NCBI RefSeq assembly: GCF_008831285.2
Contig: NC_045148.1
Location: forward strand, 17,973,002-18,037,001
Direction: 5' to 3'
Source of the DNA: Nymphaea colorata
Lineage: Eukaryota > Streptophyta > Magnoliopsida > Nymphaeales > Nymphaeaceae
Length of the DNA: 64,000 nucleotides
The translations under genes were made by a program, and so were the position numbers. This document shows, one piece after another, positions 25,148 to 37,749 of this stretch (within the stretch, counting starts at the first letter, position 1; every line of letters begins with the position of its first letter). The notes beneath the pieces are model-generated. The model was not told the DNA's origin, did not search any database, and saw only the letters and a program-made list of their open reading frames with translations.

Positions 25148-28100
25148 CAATGATTCAGGTCGGAAGGTTGATGAATTATGCAGGTGAAATATACTATGAA
25201 GCACTTCACTTTAAGTGGACCAACAGAATACATTGTATGCTGGATGAACGAGGCTATTTGTCAGTTTTCCTAATGAATTTGGGCAGATGTTATTTTACAA
25301 ATAAATGCATGGCCATCAACTGTCGTCAATCTCAAGGTTATTTGGATGTACTACATGTGTCGGCTGGATCTAGGTTATTGCAGAAGGTAAGCTAGACTGT
25401 ACGATATTTTATTTGTATATTTGGATGTATTTCATATAGCCATATCCAGGATATTGTTTGACATAGATTGGAGTTGGCAAATTGGAAACCAATGGGGCTT
25501 TGTACTTATATTGAGCGTATCATGCATCTTTACCTTCCAATAGATTGTTAGAATTTTGACTATGTTGTATGCTATCAGGTGTCCAAGCTGACAATTGTTG
25601 AGTTCTTATTCTATCATCTTGGGTAATAAACTAACAATGTTAATGTAGTTACTGCGAATGGTGAGGTACGTCATGAACTTGAAATGGATCTAATGTCTTT
25701 TGGATGCCAAGATGTGGTAGGCTTCAAATATACAAATATGAAACGTTTTTTCTCATAGTAGATTGGAGAACTTGACCAACCTTCTTGTTTTATGTTGTCA
25801 AAAATAATAATACATCTCTTCTTCTTTTTGGTGGAAAGGCATATGATATAAGCAGTGGTGTAGTATTTTGCAGGTCTAAATGGATACCTAGAATGCCCAG
25901 TGTGAGAGGAACAAGTTTTATCTCTCTTTTCCTGTCAGACAAGAGAATGGATATCGTTCTTCTTTTTACTACTGATTATTATGCCAAGATTTACATGGGA
26001 TCATATTTTGATGTCAAACATTGTCCTGAAATTTGAAGCTGCCAGAAAATTTATCACTTGTTGGTGGAGGCCCAACCTGCTAAACAAACATTCCCTGCGG
26101 TTTGTCATTCGCGGTATGTAGATAGGGGAACTTCTTGTCCTTTCCTCAACAAAGAAAGTAGAAAAAAGAGTATTTTAGATGGTCACTTGGCCAAAAACTA
26201 GCTAGTAAATTTGTTGAAGATCTTGTTTAAAAGTTTAACATCTTTGGTTGTCGGCTATTATGAAGTTATAAGTGTTAAACTTGTCCAGCAACTAGTTGGT
26301 TTCTTTGCATTAATTGGAACTTGTTGCACTGTTTTCTACCTTTACCCATTTGGGCAATCTCCCCAGAGCATATTCTTAAAAGAGAGACTTTTCATTTTAC
26401 TGATGATTTGTTACAATTATGGGTATTAATGTTATTCTCTTATAAGTACAGGATCGAGAATGGTTAAATGATCGGTAGAGCTGATGAAGTGTATGTCAAG
26501 CTATTTAGAAATAGGGTTAACCAAATGAACAAGTTTTCTCTTTTCAGTAATCTATTCAGGCGATTCACTTGTGCCATCATAGACATAATACCATAACAGA
26601 TTGAGCCACCTTGTTAATAGTCTCGTAATATCTGAAGAATTTCTGTCATAATTCTGTCCAGGTAGATATTGGTCGACCTAATTTAGCCCTAGTTCTATTA
26701 ACGTTGGTGTTTGTATGAGACCACTCGATGGTTGCTTGATCATATGGGCATATTCTTTTTATATAACTGTAATTTGTGCCTTTTCTAAAATGGTTATGTG
26801 GTTGGAGGCCTTTCTCACATTTTCTGCTCAATGTATCTTCTTCATCTTGCCTCCTTAGCCAATTGTCAAGAATGTGGTGTTATCATCAACATTGTAGCTT
26901 ATTATAGCAGAAAATTAGATTGCTTTAATTAACTGTTACGTCAATGTACTTGTAGGAAAAGCTTTTAATTTAATTAAGTTTGTCTGGAAGGAGTAGTCAT
27001 AGGCAGCTAAATCTGGTTTGTCGTTCTTCTATATCTATTGGTTGTTACCTATGTGACACAAACTCACCAAAACAGAAAAAGCACCCCCGTCGACATGACT
27101 CTGGTGCAGGTACGCCTTCAACATGGCATCAGCGCCTGTCAAACAAGGTCGAAGTAATTTTTTGTCCTTTTTTCGATTTTGTTTTTAGAAATGATGCTTT
27201 TGTGTTTCAGTGTTTTCTGTTTTGCTACTTCTGTTGTACTGTTTTTAGTATTTTAGTGCATACTTTTATAGTTTTATACTAGAAATTATATACTGCTCAT
27301 AACTTCGTATATTGCATATGCCAAATGCTCATATCTGAGAACCTATTTTCTTATATGTATTAATTGCATAAGTTTCGTTAATCTGTTCTGTTACACACAC
27401 ACACATATATCTGCAGCTTATGCGTTCTAAACGTGTATTACCTTTTTTTTTATTCAGTCTTATCTATGTTATAGACAATATATGTTGTATATTTGTACAG
27501 TTATAAACTTATACTGCAAGATATATAACAGTTACTTCTTTAATGCCTACTTATGATTGTGACTGAAATCAGACTTCAGAGTATGTATATTACATGGAAG
27601 AACTAGAATGCTATAGCTTTGGAATATAGGATGTGACTTTGTGTTTGATATGTATCATACACACACGTTAGCTATACCCACACACATGCTTTGTGTGAAA
27701 TTTGCTGCATCTTGCAACCACATCTACACCCATGTGACATAGGTTGCTACATGGTTTGTGTTAAACATGTGTTTCTGTGTAAAGGGACCGGATCCTTTCA
27801 TTCTTTCCTTTTCAACATTGCTGCTTGGGCCAGTACATTGTTCCCCAAGTATTTGAGAGGGAACAATGCACCTTCTAAATCATGTTCCTTAGTCCTCTAT
27901 GTCAGTAGGTCTCATTCAGCTATTTTGTCCTAGTTGTAAATTGCATGCGTCATGGGGGTTTAGTGTAGCACCTGGTTGAAGTGCCTGTTATTTGCTTGTT
28001 TGAAGTAAGCAATATCATCCTTATTATTATTGGTTGCTTCTACATGGAAAAAGAGAAGGTTTCTGCTATATCTATGCTGATTGGCATTTTCGGTATCTGT

Positions 28101-29500
28101 CAGCACGTCATTTAGAAATGCTGTCTTGAATCTTGATGCCAAAGTTTTGTCGTGGATAGAACTGATGGGAACAGAAGTATATTTTGTATGAGATGCTCGG
28201 CATTTGGACAACTTGTTCCTGTACCTTTCAAAACCCGATCCAGATTATGGAGATCCCTTCTTCCTGGTAACCAGGTTACAACGCATGTAAAATTTGTCCT
28301 TGCCTTCTAGCCGTCGGACCTCACTTCCCACTCATTGGAAAAGCGACAATTTACTGTCATTTGTATGATATTAGCAAATTATTTCTACAGAGCGGCTCAA
28401 ATCGGCATCTGAAATGGTAGTCTGGTTGACTGTCAGAAGTTGACGAATATGATGAACAAACATTTTGAATTTGTTGTCCTTGCTGAGCGACGGTGTGTAG
28501 GGAGAAAAGTTCCATCAAATTTATGAATTCCATTTTGTTGGCATTGTTCATTTGGACTTTTCGGGAGACGAGTTGGTAATAATCGGTGGATCCACTTTGC
28601 CGAAGTTTAACAGTGGGACAGCAAAGGTGTTTCTATTTCTCTCTTGTCCTTTCTCCTCTGAAATGAAATGATGTGAATGTTTTCTACCAACATTTTCTCC
28701 TCCCGAGAAGGAAAGGAATAGGCTACTTGGGTTGACCACCCCTCTAACCTACACAGTGTAGGAACTTTTTTTCCATGGTAGGGGTGAGAATACTCAGACG
28801 TTCGACCTAATGATTCCCTTCTCCCCCTTCGTGTCAATAGGGTTATCGCAAGGTTTGTCCTGAACCGTATCTCCTTCGAGACATTTTGTAGATTGAATAT
28901 TTAGACACGACACAAATTCTACATTGGTCATAGCGATTCCAAATTTCTGTTTTTTGGAATTTCATTTGGATTCCCTTTGCTTTGGAGCTGTATTTTTGGT
29001 CCGTGCATTTTGATGTACGGGATGGTCTGCTTTCTAGTTTTACAATGGATTTTGCTGTTGATGGTCTGCAGAAATTTTTTCGGGTGCAAATTTCATGGAA
29101 TCCTTCATCCCCAAACAAGTTTTGGAATTGAGAACATGGTGACCGTGGAATCATGCATGCTCGTGCAACAAAATCCTTTCATGACAATGCCTTCACACCT
29201 ATTGAAAGTTTGAATTTCCTTGTTTTCTTTCTCGTATATAGACCACCATGACGCTCTCCTGCCATTGTCGCAGCTTGTTATGGAATCAATTGTATATACA
29301 TTGCATCAGTTTTTCACATCGATGCATGCACTTTCGTAGATCTGAAGGGTTATTTCTTGATTGTAGCTTTTGAATGGTATATTTTTATGACGACCGTTTA
29401 GTTTAGTCAAATTATGTGATGCTCTTCCTTTACGCCTACATTGGATTCGATGCTATGCATATCTGTCGATAATTCTCTTGGTATTTGTGTGCTCTCAAAC

Positions 29501-29553
29501 GATTCTCATCTTCAACGTCATCCCTTGATTCTCATCTTCAACGTCATCCCTTG
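29501..29553. repeat. 26-bp direct tandem duplication
   Basis: The unit beginning GATTCTCATCTTCAACGTC occurs twice in succession with no visible change. Confidence 0.85.
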
Positions 29554-29950
29554 ATGGTTTCAGTTTTTCATTATCTTCAAACGATTCGCCAATTAGGTGA
29601 GAAGATCATGTGGCTCTCACTGTGGATGAGATGCTTTGCTCTGAGTAGTACTCAACATGTAGTGTTCCTTCAGACAGGGTTGGCATTTTTCTGTTTGCTT
29701 TTTTCAGAGTGAGAACGTGCTTGTTATCTACTGGCACCTGCTAGTCTATCGTTTTTTTCAATGTTTCGGTTGTGTTTTGACCAAAGTATTAGCATAGATG
29801 GAACTCTGGTATCCGAAATTAAGAAAAAAATTAGCTGATCAAGCGCAATTAGCTACCCGTTTTAGCAATTTTCACTTCACTCAATTTGCCTGTTTCAACT
29901 CTACAAAATCTTCACAGATATCTCTCTCTCTCTCTCTTTTTAACTCTCTT

Positions 29951-31306
29951 TCACACTTGGGCAGGAACAGATGAAGATGATTTGGTGCCCAGTTCAGGCA
30001 AGCAGAAAAAGCGGCGGGAGAAATCGGTAGTGGAATCGAGGAAAAAGAGGAGCGCCACGAGGACGCAGCTGCAGGCGAGCATGGGTATGGGGCCGAACGT
30101 CCAAAGCAGTAGCGGGAACGACAGGTAGAAGGCTCTCAGCCCCAGTGACCAGAAGTAGCTCCCCCTGTTGAGCGCCCTCCCTATGTACTCCACCCCAACC
30201 TCCCCTTCCGTCGTCTCCGGCTGCTGCGTCGACACCAGGAAGCTAACGTGGCCGTAGTAGCGCAGTGACTGCACGTTGCACAGGAAAGCCAGCAGGAAGC
30301 ACGTCAGAACGGCGAAGTACTTCACGGAGACCGCCGTGGCCGATCGGTTTCCGACCACCAGCGGGGCCGCAGACGGGTCGGAGCTTGTGCGAACCAGGAC
30401 GCCGATGATGGAGCTCAGTGTGATTGCTGTGGAGGCCAGCACCGTCGAAGCCATGATGTTGTTCCGGATGGTCTGCACCGCCAATACTCCATTCTTCATG
30501 GGATCCTGAGAAACCATTAAAACAAGCAGCTGCATAGATTGCCCATCCCATACTCCATTCTTCAATTCCGTAGAGTAGCATAACTCTGGACCTGAATTCC
30601 ACTAAAGCCTTACAGTGGTGCGATTGGCCTGCTTTACGATTTTATCTGGTAATTGCTAAACTTGGTCATGTTAGTTTCGGTTTTTTTTGGCTTCCATTTT
30701 CCGACTTCTGTGTTTGATCCTGACCGTTTAGGATATTCTATCATCCCTCCATTGTTTTCTTGGCAACTGTTCCTCGAATTGATATAATTCTAGGTGTTGG
30801 CGTGGTTAGAACTTGTTGTATTTAAACCCTTTTAAATTTACGGAATCTTTACAGTTTATTACCTTACAACACAACCTTTTGTTTGCTAAGCGGTCCGGAA
30901 AAGAAACTCTGAGGGTTTCTAGAGGAGCAAAGAAATCAGATTTTGAATTAGTCTGAACTCGTGAAATTGTAGTTAATGGCGCCAGATTGGTGTTGCTTGC
31001 AGAAGCTAACTCCAGTCCTTCATAGTCTTCCTGGGCATCACTGCTTACTATTTGACAATATGAGATGCCATAGTTACTTGGCTCAAACACTCATCCACCG
31101 CAAATTCTAGTCTAAAATCTGGAGTTTTTTCAGTCTGAAGCAGCGTCTTTAGAATATCGACTACCTATTGATTCTAAAAATTGTATCAATCAAAAGATAC
31201 TCCACAAAGGGGTCAGGCTGAGTAGGAATGCCAAGGTGTGGTCTCCAAAAAGCTTTCCCTCGGTGCCTGTTTGTGCCTTTAAGAGTGTGTGGGTGTGTGG
31301 GTGTGG

Positions 31307-31342
<36 letters not shown>

Positions 31343-31515
31343 CAGAGACTTACAGCCATCATGGTGGAGACCCACTGTTGCCTGTTGAGAGCGTTGAGGC
31401 CTATGACGGTGCGGCTGGGGAAGTGGATGACCCTGTGGAGGAGCCAGACATGGTAGACCGCCATCACCATAAGCCCGCAAGGAACCAACACAAAGTCTAG
31501 GTCCGTTTCCTCCAT
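29951..31515 (-). CDS. DUF599 family multi-pass membrane protein (gene A)
   Basis: Two exons on the minus strand: 31515-31354 and 30505-29951. The intron (31353-30506) starts GTAAGT and ends CTCAG, phase 0. The product is 238 residues. Exon 1 carries MEETDLDFVLVP, a first membrane helix, then the family motif P-x-TVIGLNA-x-NR-x2-W and STMMA. Exon 2 opens DPMKNGVLAVQTIRNNIMAS and carries two further helices, the Cys- and Leu-rich QSLRYYGH region and the diagnostic NRGSYFWSLGLRAFY followed by W-FGPIPM. DUF599 is a plant membrane-protein family without an assigned biochemical role. A longer start at 31551 adds 12 basic residues; I prefer 31515 because other members begin at the equivalent ME-K/T-DLD. 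It lies about 12 kb from the relic and three intact relatives, and its C-terminal tail (Ser-rich, ending VPAQV) differs from theirs. Confidence 0.9.
31285..31347. repeat. (GT)n-(GA)n tract inside the intron of DUF599 gene A
   Basis: On the sense strand this reads (TC)n then (AC)n and starts within ten bases of the GTAAGT donor. The same arrangement follows exon 1 in the other DUF599 genes. Confidence 0.85.
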
Positions 31516-31551
31516 CTTCTTCCTCCTCTTCTTGTTAATGGCTTCCCTCAA

Positions 31552-34471
31552 AGGTTGATTGGTTCACCAGTTAATGTGGTGGGAGTTATTGGCGCTCCCC
31601 ATCAAGGCAGTCGTGCCCACACAGAGGACGAAGGACATGAAAGGGAAGGGGAAGTCGTCTTCTTTTGGCAATTGTGACTCCTATGGGTCCTTTTGGGTGA
31701 GAGAGAGATGCTTCTTCTCTTTTTCCCCATTGCATTAATTTGGGTTGTTTTTTTTTGTGTTTTGGTAAAGTTGCCTTCCTTTACAAGAGTGTATACTAGT
31801 ATGGCACTCTAGAAGGAACAAAGTGGTCTCCGGTGTCCAGGCTAAAATTAGTAGTTTGTTCTAAGGGAGTCCCCCGTGCCATGCTTCCGAAAGGCGATCA
31901 TTGATGGATTCCGGCGACAGTTTAGTGAAGCACATGCACAGGGATCCAAAGGAAATGGTTTTGTTAAGCTCTGCTCGGGAAATGCCACGGAATAAAAATA
32001 GGTTGCAGAATCTTTTCGCTCGGTGAGGGTTCTTGCAGATGCATCCTGATTCCAATCCTTTCCTCACAAATCCGTTTCCTTAGATTGCCTAATAAGTCTT
32101 CTCCCACATTTGGTTTTTCATTTCTCCGAGTGTTGAAGGCCTTCTTTGTTGATTAAATGATTCCAACGAATGGAAAAACGTAGTTCTGCAGACTTCGAGA
32201 CAAAAGAGAGTCGGCGGTGCCGCTTCCGGTCATCAAATGTCAACATTACTCAAAGGAATAAAAGCTAATCTTTTCCACCTCCACCTTCCAACCCTACCAT
32301 TTGACCATCTGTTCTTCCAATCCCGTCTCTGTTCTGTACAAATCCAGAAATACCAACACCTCGTAGTTTTTCTACGTTGGCACACAGAAAAACGCGGTAT
32401 TGAATTCTTGTGCTGATTTATTTGGATGAATCCGTATATATTGGGCTGTTTGCAGAGAAGCTGAACTTCTATCCAGTAGATTTCTGAATTGTTTTTTCGA
32501 TTTGCATATAACAAGATAGCATGCTGTAACATTGTCATCCTGTAGTGGTCTGGGATTGGGGACAGTAACATACCCAAACGACCCTCTAAAAATACGCTTT
32601 TGAGATGGTAATTTGGAAGAAGAGAAGTGCCAAGTAGAAGACTTTATGACTACATTGGTTTCCCCGCGGACTAAAATCCCCGTTGAATGCAATCCCGGTT
32701 TCGACAAATAGTATTAGCAGCAAACAGCGGCGTTGATCTCAGAAATCAGTGGCCTCTGTCAACCGGTTTTCTCTATTCATTGAGATCCTCCGCAGTGTCG
32801 TCCTCGTAAAGCCCCTTTAAAATCACACGCAATACCAAAGGAAGATTTCTTATATTTTGTCCTTGTTTCAGTCATGTTTCCTGAACAATTTACAGAGTGC
32901 TTAAACTCCTAGGTGAGAAATATGTTTACCTTGTGTGTGATCTGAGGTGCCCTGAGATTATTGAATGATCTCATATTCGAGGATTTGAAGTCTGAAACTC
33001 CCATAATCTGATTTTTGATGTAAGGTTTTACCTACATTTTGAACGTGCCATTTTTACAAAGTGGTGGAATCCAGCATTGCTTTTACCTCTGTGACTCTCC
33101 CATAATTAGAATTTTCAAAAATTCCCTTACTTTTTTTCTTTTCTAATATTCTTTTTTTCCTTGTGTCCTATAACTGGGAGTCTCGGACCACCCATGTCAT
33201 TGCCTAGTTGTCCCTTCTGCACTTTTTAGTATTCGGCCACATACTCCTGCTTTTAAATAGAGTTAATCAAAACTTAAACTATTCTTTCGAAAAATTTTAA
33301 ATTGTTTTTTTATATTTATCATTTAACTTGTCTAAAAAAGAGTTATTAAAAATTTTTGGCCATTTCCCGGCTGATTCATCTTAGTTTGGTGAAGTGGCCG
33401 ATTCATCAAGTCTGTGGAGCTGCCTATTTGGTTCACAAAGCGATTCTTACGACATTCCTAAAGTCAAATACGACGTGAATTTGGTGAGCTGGGTTTGACC
33501 CACCATCGAAAGAAGGCCAAAGCCTCCACCCAACCTTAAAAGTCTGCAACGTTAGCATTTAAAATCTCAAATCAGTCCAACCTAAAGCCAAATGTACCCT
33601 TTGGTTGGCAGTAGAAGTCTTTTGGTATATACACATCCTCATTTTAGAGGGAAAACACTTTGCTTTTACCTGCCCAAAGAATTAATAGTTTCGAGCAGAT
33701 CGGCCTGGGGTTAGGGTACTAGCCGGTTTTATGCCTCGAAAGGGTATGATAAATTCTATGAACAGAAGAGAAATTTCCTAAAAAAAAAAATTGAAACCAA
33801 GTGTTCTGGTCTCGTTGGACCCACCTACCAGGGCACCATTGGTCAAGTACGCAACTCGAAAATATGAATCCCATCGATGAAGTACTCTAACTCCAAAATA
33901 TGTACCCTGTTCCCAAACACATGTACAAGTGTTCTTTGTACTGCTTGGTGCTCAACAAGCGTACTTCTGCGGTACTTCTTTGGTGCGTAGTAGACCCCTC
34001 GAAAGGCCATACCAATTTCGAAACCGATCTGCCTCGAGTGGCTCGAAGTTGGAGTTCCTATACCAAAAAAGAGGAACGATGATGATAAATTGGTAACAGT
34101 AATGGCTGAAGGTTTAAGAATGACAAAATATTGAGTTCTTTTAAGCGATCAGAGAAGAAAAGTTGTGAAATAACCGGCTTTTGTGTATGTGAAATTCTCT
34201 ATAAAACGTATGCGTATGTATGCGAGATTGGAGTCGTTTGGAAGCCAAAACCTTGTGCAACTTTGCTTTAATGCGAATCTCCAAAACCATCAACTACAAG
34301 TCCTTCTTGACCGGCTGTTAAGCACTTGGCCTTTCACCATTAGTTCAAGTTTCAGGTTTTTGATCCAACGGACGGTCAGTGTTTGATAATCACACGTAAT
34401 CGATTGATGATAAGAGCCTCCAGAAGAAACTAGAACATGCTTGTTTCCCACCCCCCTTCTCAAGAGCTTGA
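31552..34471. other. Intergenic DNA between DUF599 gene A and the proline-rich gene
   Basis: The first 150 bases are the 5' flank of gene A. Beyond that I see only AT-rich DNA and short ORFs without domains. Confidence 0.4.
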
Positions 34472-34477
34472 TATATA
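34472..34477 (+). promoter_or_regulatory. TATA-like element of the proline-rich protein gene
   Basis: TATATA lies 55 bases upstream of the ATG, which leaves room for a leader of about 30 bases. Confidence 0.35.
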
Positions 34478-34531
34478 CTGCAAGCCAGAGCAAAACTCAG
34501 AATTGTAGAGCTTGCCAACAGTACCAGCAGG

Positions 34532-34807
34532 ATGCCTCATCACCCCCACCACCCTCACGGCCCGCCGCCACCACCGCCTCCAGGGCCACCGGTGCCGCCT
34601 CCAGGACCTTTTGCACCGCCACCACCAGGGCCGCCACTCCCGCCTCCTGATCCATTTGCACCACATCCGCCACCAGGAGTCTGGGGGCCACCACCTCCTC
34701 CACCTCCAGGCTCATTTGCGCCCCCTCCTCCGATGCCAGGACCACCCCCTCCAGACCCTTTTGCCCCGCCGCCACCAGGCCCTCATCGGCCACCTCCGCC
34801 ATGGTAG
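34532..34807 (+). CDS. Small proline-rich protein
   Basis: This intronless ORF of 91 residues begins MPHHPHHPHG and is otherwise almost entirely Pro, Gly, Ala and Phe. Repeated modules of the type PDPFAPPPPGP or PGPFAPPPPGP occur four times, with one Trp in the middle (GVWGPP) and a final PPPPW. It has no signal peptide and no SPPPP extensin motifs, which makes a secreted hydroxyproline-rich wall protein unlikely unless an upstream exon supplies the signal. Short polyproline stretches like these could bind profilin, SH3-like or WW-like partners, but that is inference. The minus strand is open across the same bases only because Pro codons read as Gly, Trp or Val in reverse. A TATA-like element just upstream supports a real transcript. 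It could still be a non-functional repeat-rich ORF. Confidence 0.55.
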   Translation: MPHHPHHPHGPPPPPPPGPPVPPPGPFAPPPPGPPLPPPDPFAPHPPPGVWGPPPPPPPGSFAPPPPMPGPPPPDPFAPPPPGPHRPPPPW

Positions 34808-35898
34808 AGGCTATTAGCAAGGAGTCCTTAATGCCTGGTGTCCCATGTTTGCTTGTTTCACTTGTGTAGTAAATTGTATTTCCATGTTGAAACCTGTATA
34901 AGCATGACATGACATCTTTATAGTTGTCATGTTATGTTGATATATTTGTAAGGTTGTTCATGCTATTAGTAACTCCACACGATGTGACGAAGTTATATGC
35001 TTTAGGCCATGAGCATACGATTGATTGCCTGGATAACAGGTACTTCATCCAAAGTTATCTTCGTCATTCTAAAGACAACAAAAAACACGGTGAATATGTC
35101 ACAAGACTTTTGCCACTGCTCCTCCTACTTATCTATTCCTTTTTGAACTTTAAAATGGGGAAATCATGCCCCGTTTGTGATTTTAGAGGTAGTCTTCCTC
35201 CATCGCTCCTTCAATCAAGGGATAGGTTCGACTGTTTCCCAAAATCTAAGGGTGAAAGGAAATACACTGAAAGAATGCTAAGCAAACACTACCTGGACAA
35301 TCAATCTACCGGCATCAGGTTCGTATTCTGATTCTATCTGGACACAGGATAAAAAGTATGGGACTTTCAGGATTAAGGTAGCCTTCAGATGACTCCTTCA
35401 AAGAAGGTTGTTTTTTTGCAAAAACCAAGATTTAACGGGCGTCACAAAGTCCTTTGGATTGTTGGATTTGAGAACTATGGATTTAAGATCCAACCGATCT
35501 CCCACCTTGCGACCTTCAATCAGACATTTTTTTACAAGGATCTTAGGTGTGAATCTTATGTCTGACTTTATTCGATGAACCATATACTTTACCCTCAATC
35601 TTTTGCTACATCACGAAAATACGATCCACATTAGATCCAATAATCAAACACCAACATAGTGACAGAGCCAAAAATTTTAGGTTGAAAAGCACTTTGAATA
35701 AACTCTTTTCCCTTTACGGGTTCCAACATTATAAAACAATTAAATAGTTGAACACACGTATATAAAAATAAAGGAATTTTACGAAGTTGGCGTTGGGTAA
35801 CTGCATACGTCTGCCCACTGCCATCACCCAAATACGCCTAAGTATTGAAAAATTTCTTGAGTAATCCTGATCTAAGTATTGATTTGCGGGTTTCGAGC
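34808..35898. other. Intergenic DNA
   Basis: The 3' flank of the proline-rich gene is followed by AT-rich sequence. An ORF at 34924-35331 has two Cys residues in CPVC but no further zinc ligands, so I do not support it as a gene. Confidence 0.4.
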
Positions 35899-35906
35899 CA
35901 TGGGCT

Positions 35907-36414
35907 TAGGGCTGAACACGAGCCGAGTCGAGCCCGAGCTCGGTCAGCTTGAACTCGGCTCGACTAAGTAAGACACGAGCACGACTCGGCTCGAGCTCGA
36001 ATATAGCTCGACTATTCTGGCTCGAACTCGACTTGATAGTCACTTGTCGAGCTCGAGCTCGACTCGATTAAGCTCGATAAGCTCGTTTACAGCCATCCAT
36101 ACTTGTTGAGTTCGAGCTCGACTAAGGCTCGAATACGTGAGCTCGACTAAGGCTCGAATACGTGAGCTCGATTAAGGCTCGAATACGTGAGCTCGATTAG
36201 GGCTTGACTAAGGCTCTAACCGGTTTTTTTAAAACCGATATTTTAATGACGAGCCGAGTCGAGCTTTAACGAGTCCACTTGAATGAACTCGAACTCGACT
36301 CGATTAGTTAAACGAGTCGGCTTGTGAACTCGAGCTCGACTCGTTTAACTAATGAAGCAACTCGAACTCGCTTACGAGTTGAGCTCGAGTAGCTAGACTC
36401 GTTGTGCACCCCTA
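35907..36414 (+). mobile_element. Non-autonomous hAT-like element with 8-bp target duplication
   Basis: The element runs 508 bp. Its ends are imperfect inverted repeats: TAGGGCTGAACACGAG at the left, and TAGGGGTGCACAACGAG as the reverse complement of the right. It is flanked on both sides by the exact 8-base direct repeat CATGGGCT (35899-35906 and 36415-36422). An 8-bp duplication and TAGGG-type ends fit the hAT superfamily. The interior has no ORF and consists of countless variants of GAGCTCGAGCTCGACTCG, so it depends on a transposase encoded elsewhere. A related, damaged copy lies at 56718-57200. Confidence 0.8.
36116..36202. repeat. 25-bp tandem repeat inside the hAT-like element
   Basis: Three full units beginning GCTCGACTAAGGCTCGAATA (36116, 36141, 36166) and a partial fourth follow each other. 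The second and third differ only at C/T. Confidence 0.85.
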
Positions 36415-36422
36415 CATGGGCT

Positions 36423-37656
36423 TTCTATAAAGAAATTGGACCTACCTACATAACATCCCCGGCTTTAAGTTTTATATATACAATTTTGTGAAAACGAGAT
36501 TTGTTGGCTGCCCCCAACAAGGAAAGGAACTGATTCTGCATCGAAATTAGCCATCTAGTGCCAATTTATGGTGAATACAGCCAGTGAATAAAGTGTAAAA
36601 TAAATTAGCTTCATCGGACCAGAATTTAGTTTCAAGATTAAAATTAATTAGCTTCATTAGGCTGACATCTGTTTAGAATTGGCACTAGCCGATTATGAAC
36701 TGTAATGTTATATACAGGTTCGTCACTTTGGTGACAAAAACATTGTGTTCTTGGAACACAAATTCTTATGACATACATTTGAAGAATGCTATGCTGTTGC
36801 TTGAAAAACATGATGTGATTATGTCATGCGTTTGATTGTTGGATTTATAGTTAATATCATATGTTCTAAGAAGACAGTAATATTCTTCTTATCCAATACC
36901 ATTTACAGATAGAATTTTAAACTATTTCATAAACCAATATTGTTCACAAGGATGTTCTAAAAGAGGTGAATTTAAGAAAACAATTTAAAATATCCCGGGT
37001 TTTAACTTTCAACTATTTACTTCCTCGGTATTATCTCCAATTATGCTAGAAAAGGAAAAGATACTTCAGTTTGAGAAAGTCCAGCTAAATGACTGATCTT
37101 CGATCCCTTAAAATGCTGTATGGAAACATCTTTTGATATCCATCGCAATAAAGAAAAGAAGGAAAAACATGAACTCTCCTTATCACTACAGTAATTCATC
37201 ACCTTCATTGCAGTGTGAGATCCAAATTTTCAACGCCATTTTCATCCTAATCTGAACCAAATCGATCTCCGAGTCTGATTGGCCATTGCCTGATCGAACC
37301 CACGTGTCAATTTCCCGTCGGATCCAGTTCTAACATATCTTCAAGATGATGTATTGGTCTTCCATATATATCGATTGCGACCGATTCATGGACACCCCAG
37401 TAATCCGAGTCGTCTCAGCTGGCTGAGTCTTCACCTCACGAAACTCGGCGACGAGTCTCATATTTTCTGGCCAATAACCGAGTCAGTAAGATTCGATTCG
37501 CCAAGCGTTTGGTCAGAAACAACTCTAATCAATCATTGAGGAGGCCAATCAATCATCAAAGGAAAAGCGCCCCCAACTGTCCAACTATATTGGCTAGTAG
37601 TTCAAAATAGTTGCAATCTCTTTAATGTCTTCACACCAGACCAAGATGGTACTCCC
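36423..37656. other. Intergenic DNA and promoter flank of the RING-H2 gene
   Basis: AT-rich sequence with no ORF of note. The last 400 bases are less AT-rich, as expected for a promoter region. Confidence 0.4.
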
Positions 37657-37667
37657 TTTTATATGAA
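37657..37667 (+). promoter_or_regulatory. TATA box of the RING-H2 gene
   Basis: TTTTATATGAA lies about 90 bases upstream of the ATG. The leader then contains a (GA)n tract at about 37704-37730. Confidence 0.5.
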
Positions 37668-37699
37668 TACACACACACAATTAACATATTCATATCCCC

Positions 37700-37739
<40 letters not shown>

Positions 37740-37749
37740 ACAGAGAGAG

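Larger units (their letters stand above)
22251..29950. other. Intergenic region without recognisable genes
   Basis: Short ORFs occur throughout, for example 24273-24635, 25150-25395 and 26980-27282, but none shows a known domain, conserved motif or convincing splice context. The tandem duplications listed below are the only structured elements I can support. Confidence 0.4.

Noticed and set aside
31516-31551. Longer N-terminus for DUF599 gene A starting at 31551
   Set aside because: It adds 12 residues that other family members lack. The start at 31515 aligns with the family, though the longer form cannot be excluded.
34497-34910. 137-residue minus-strand ORF rich in Val, Ala and Glu
   Set aside because: It is the reverse reading of the proline-rich gene. 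Pro codons read backwards give open frames, and there is no domain.
34924-35331. 135-residue ORF with a CPVC motif
   Set aside because: Only one Cys pair is present, the rest of a zinc finger is missing, and the frame shows no similarity I recognise.
35900-36420. Reading the GAGCTCGA region as a satellite array
   Set aside because: Defined inverted ends and an exact 8-bp target duplication show that it is a single transposon insertion.
37663-37749. Upstream in-frame ATG for the RING-H2 gene
   Set aside because: It would translate the (GA)n leader into an Arg-Glu repeat, and RHA2 homologues start at the MG-type residue equivalent to 37750.
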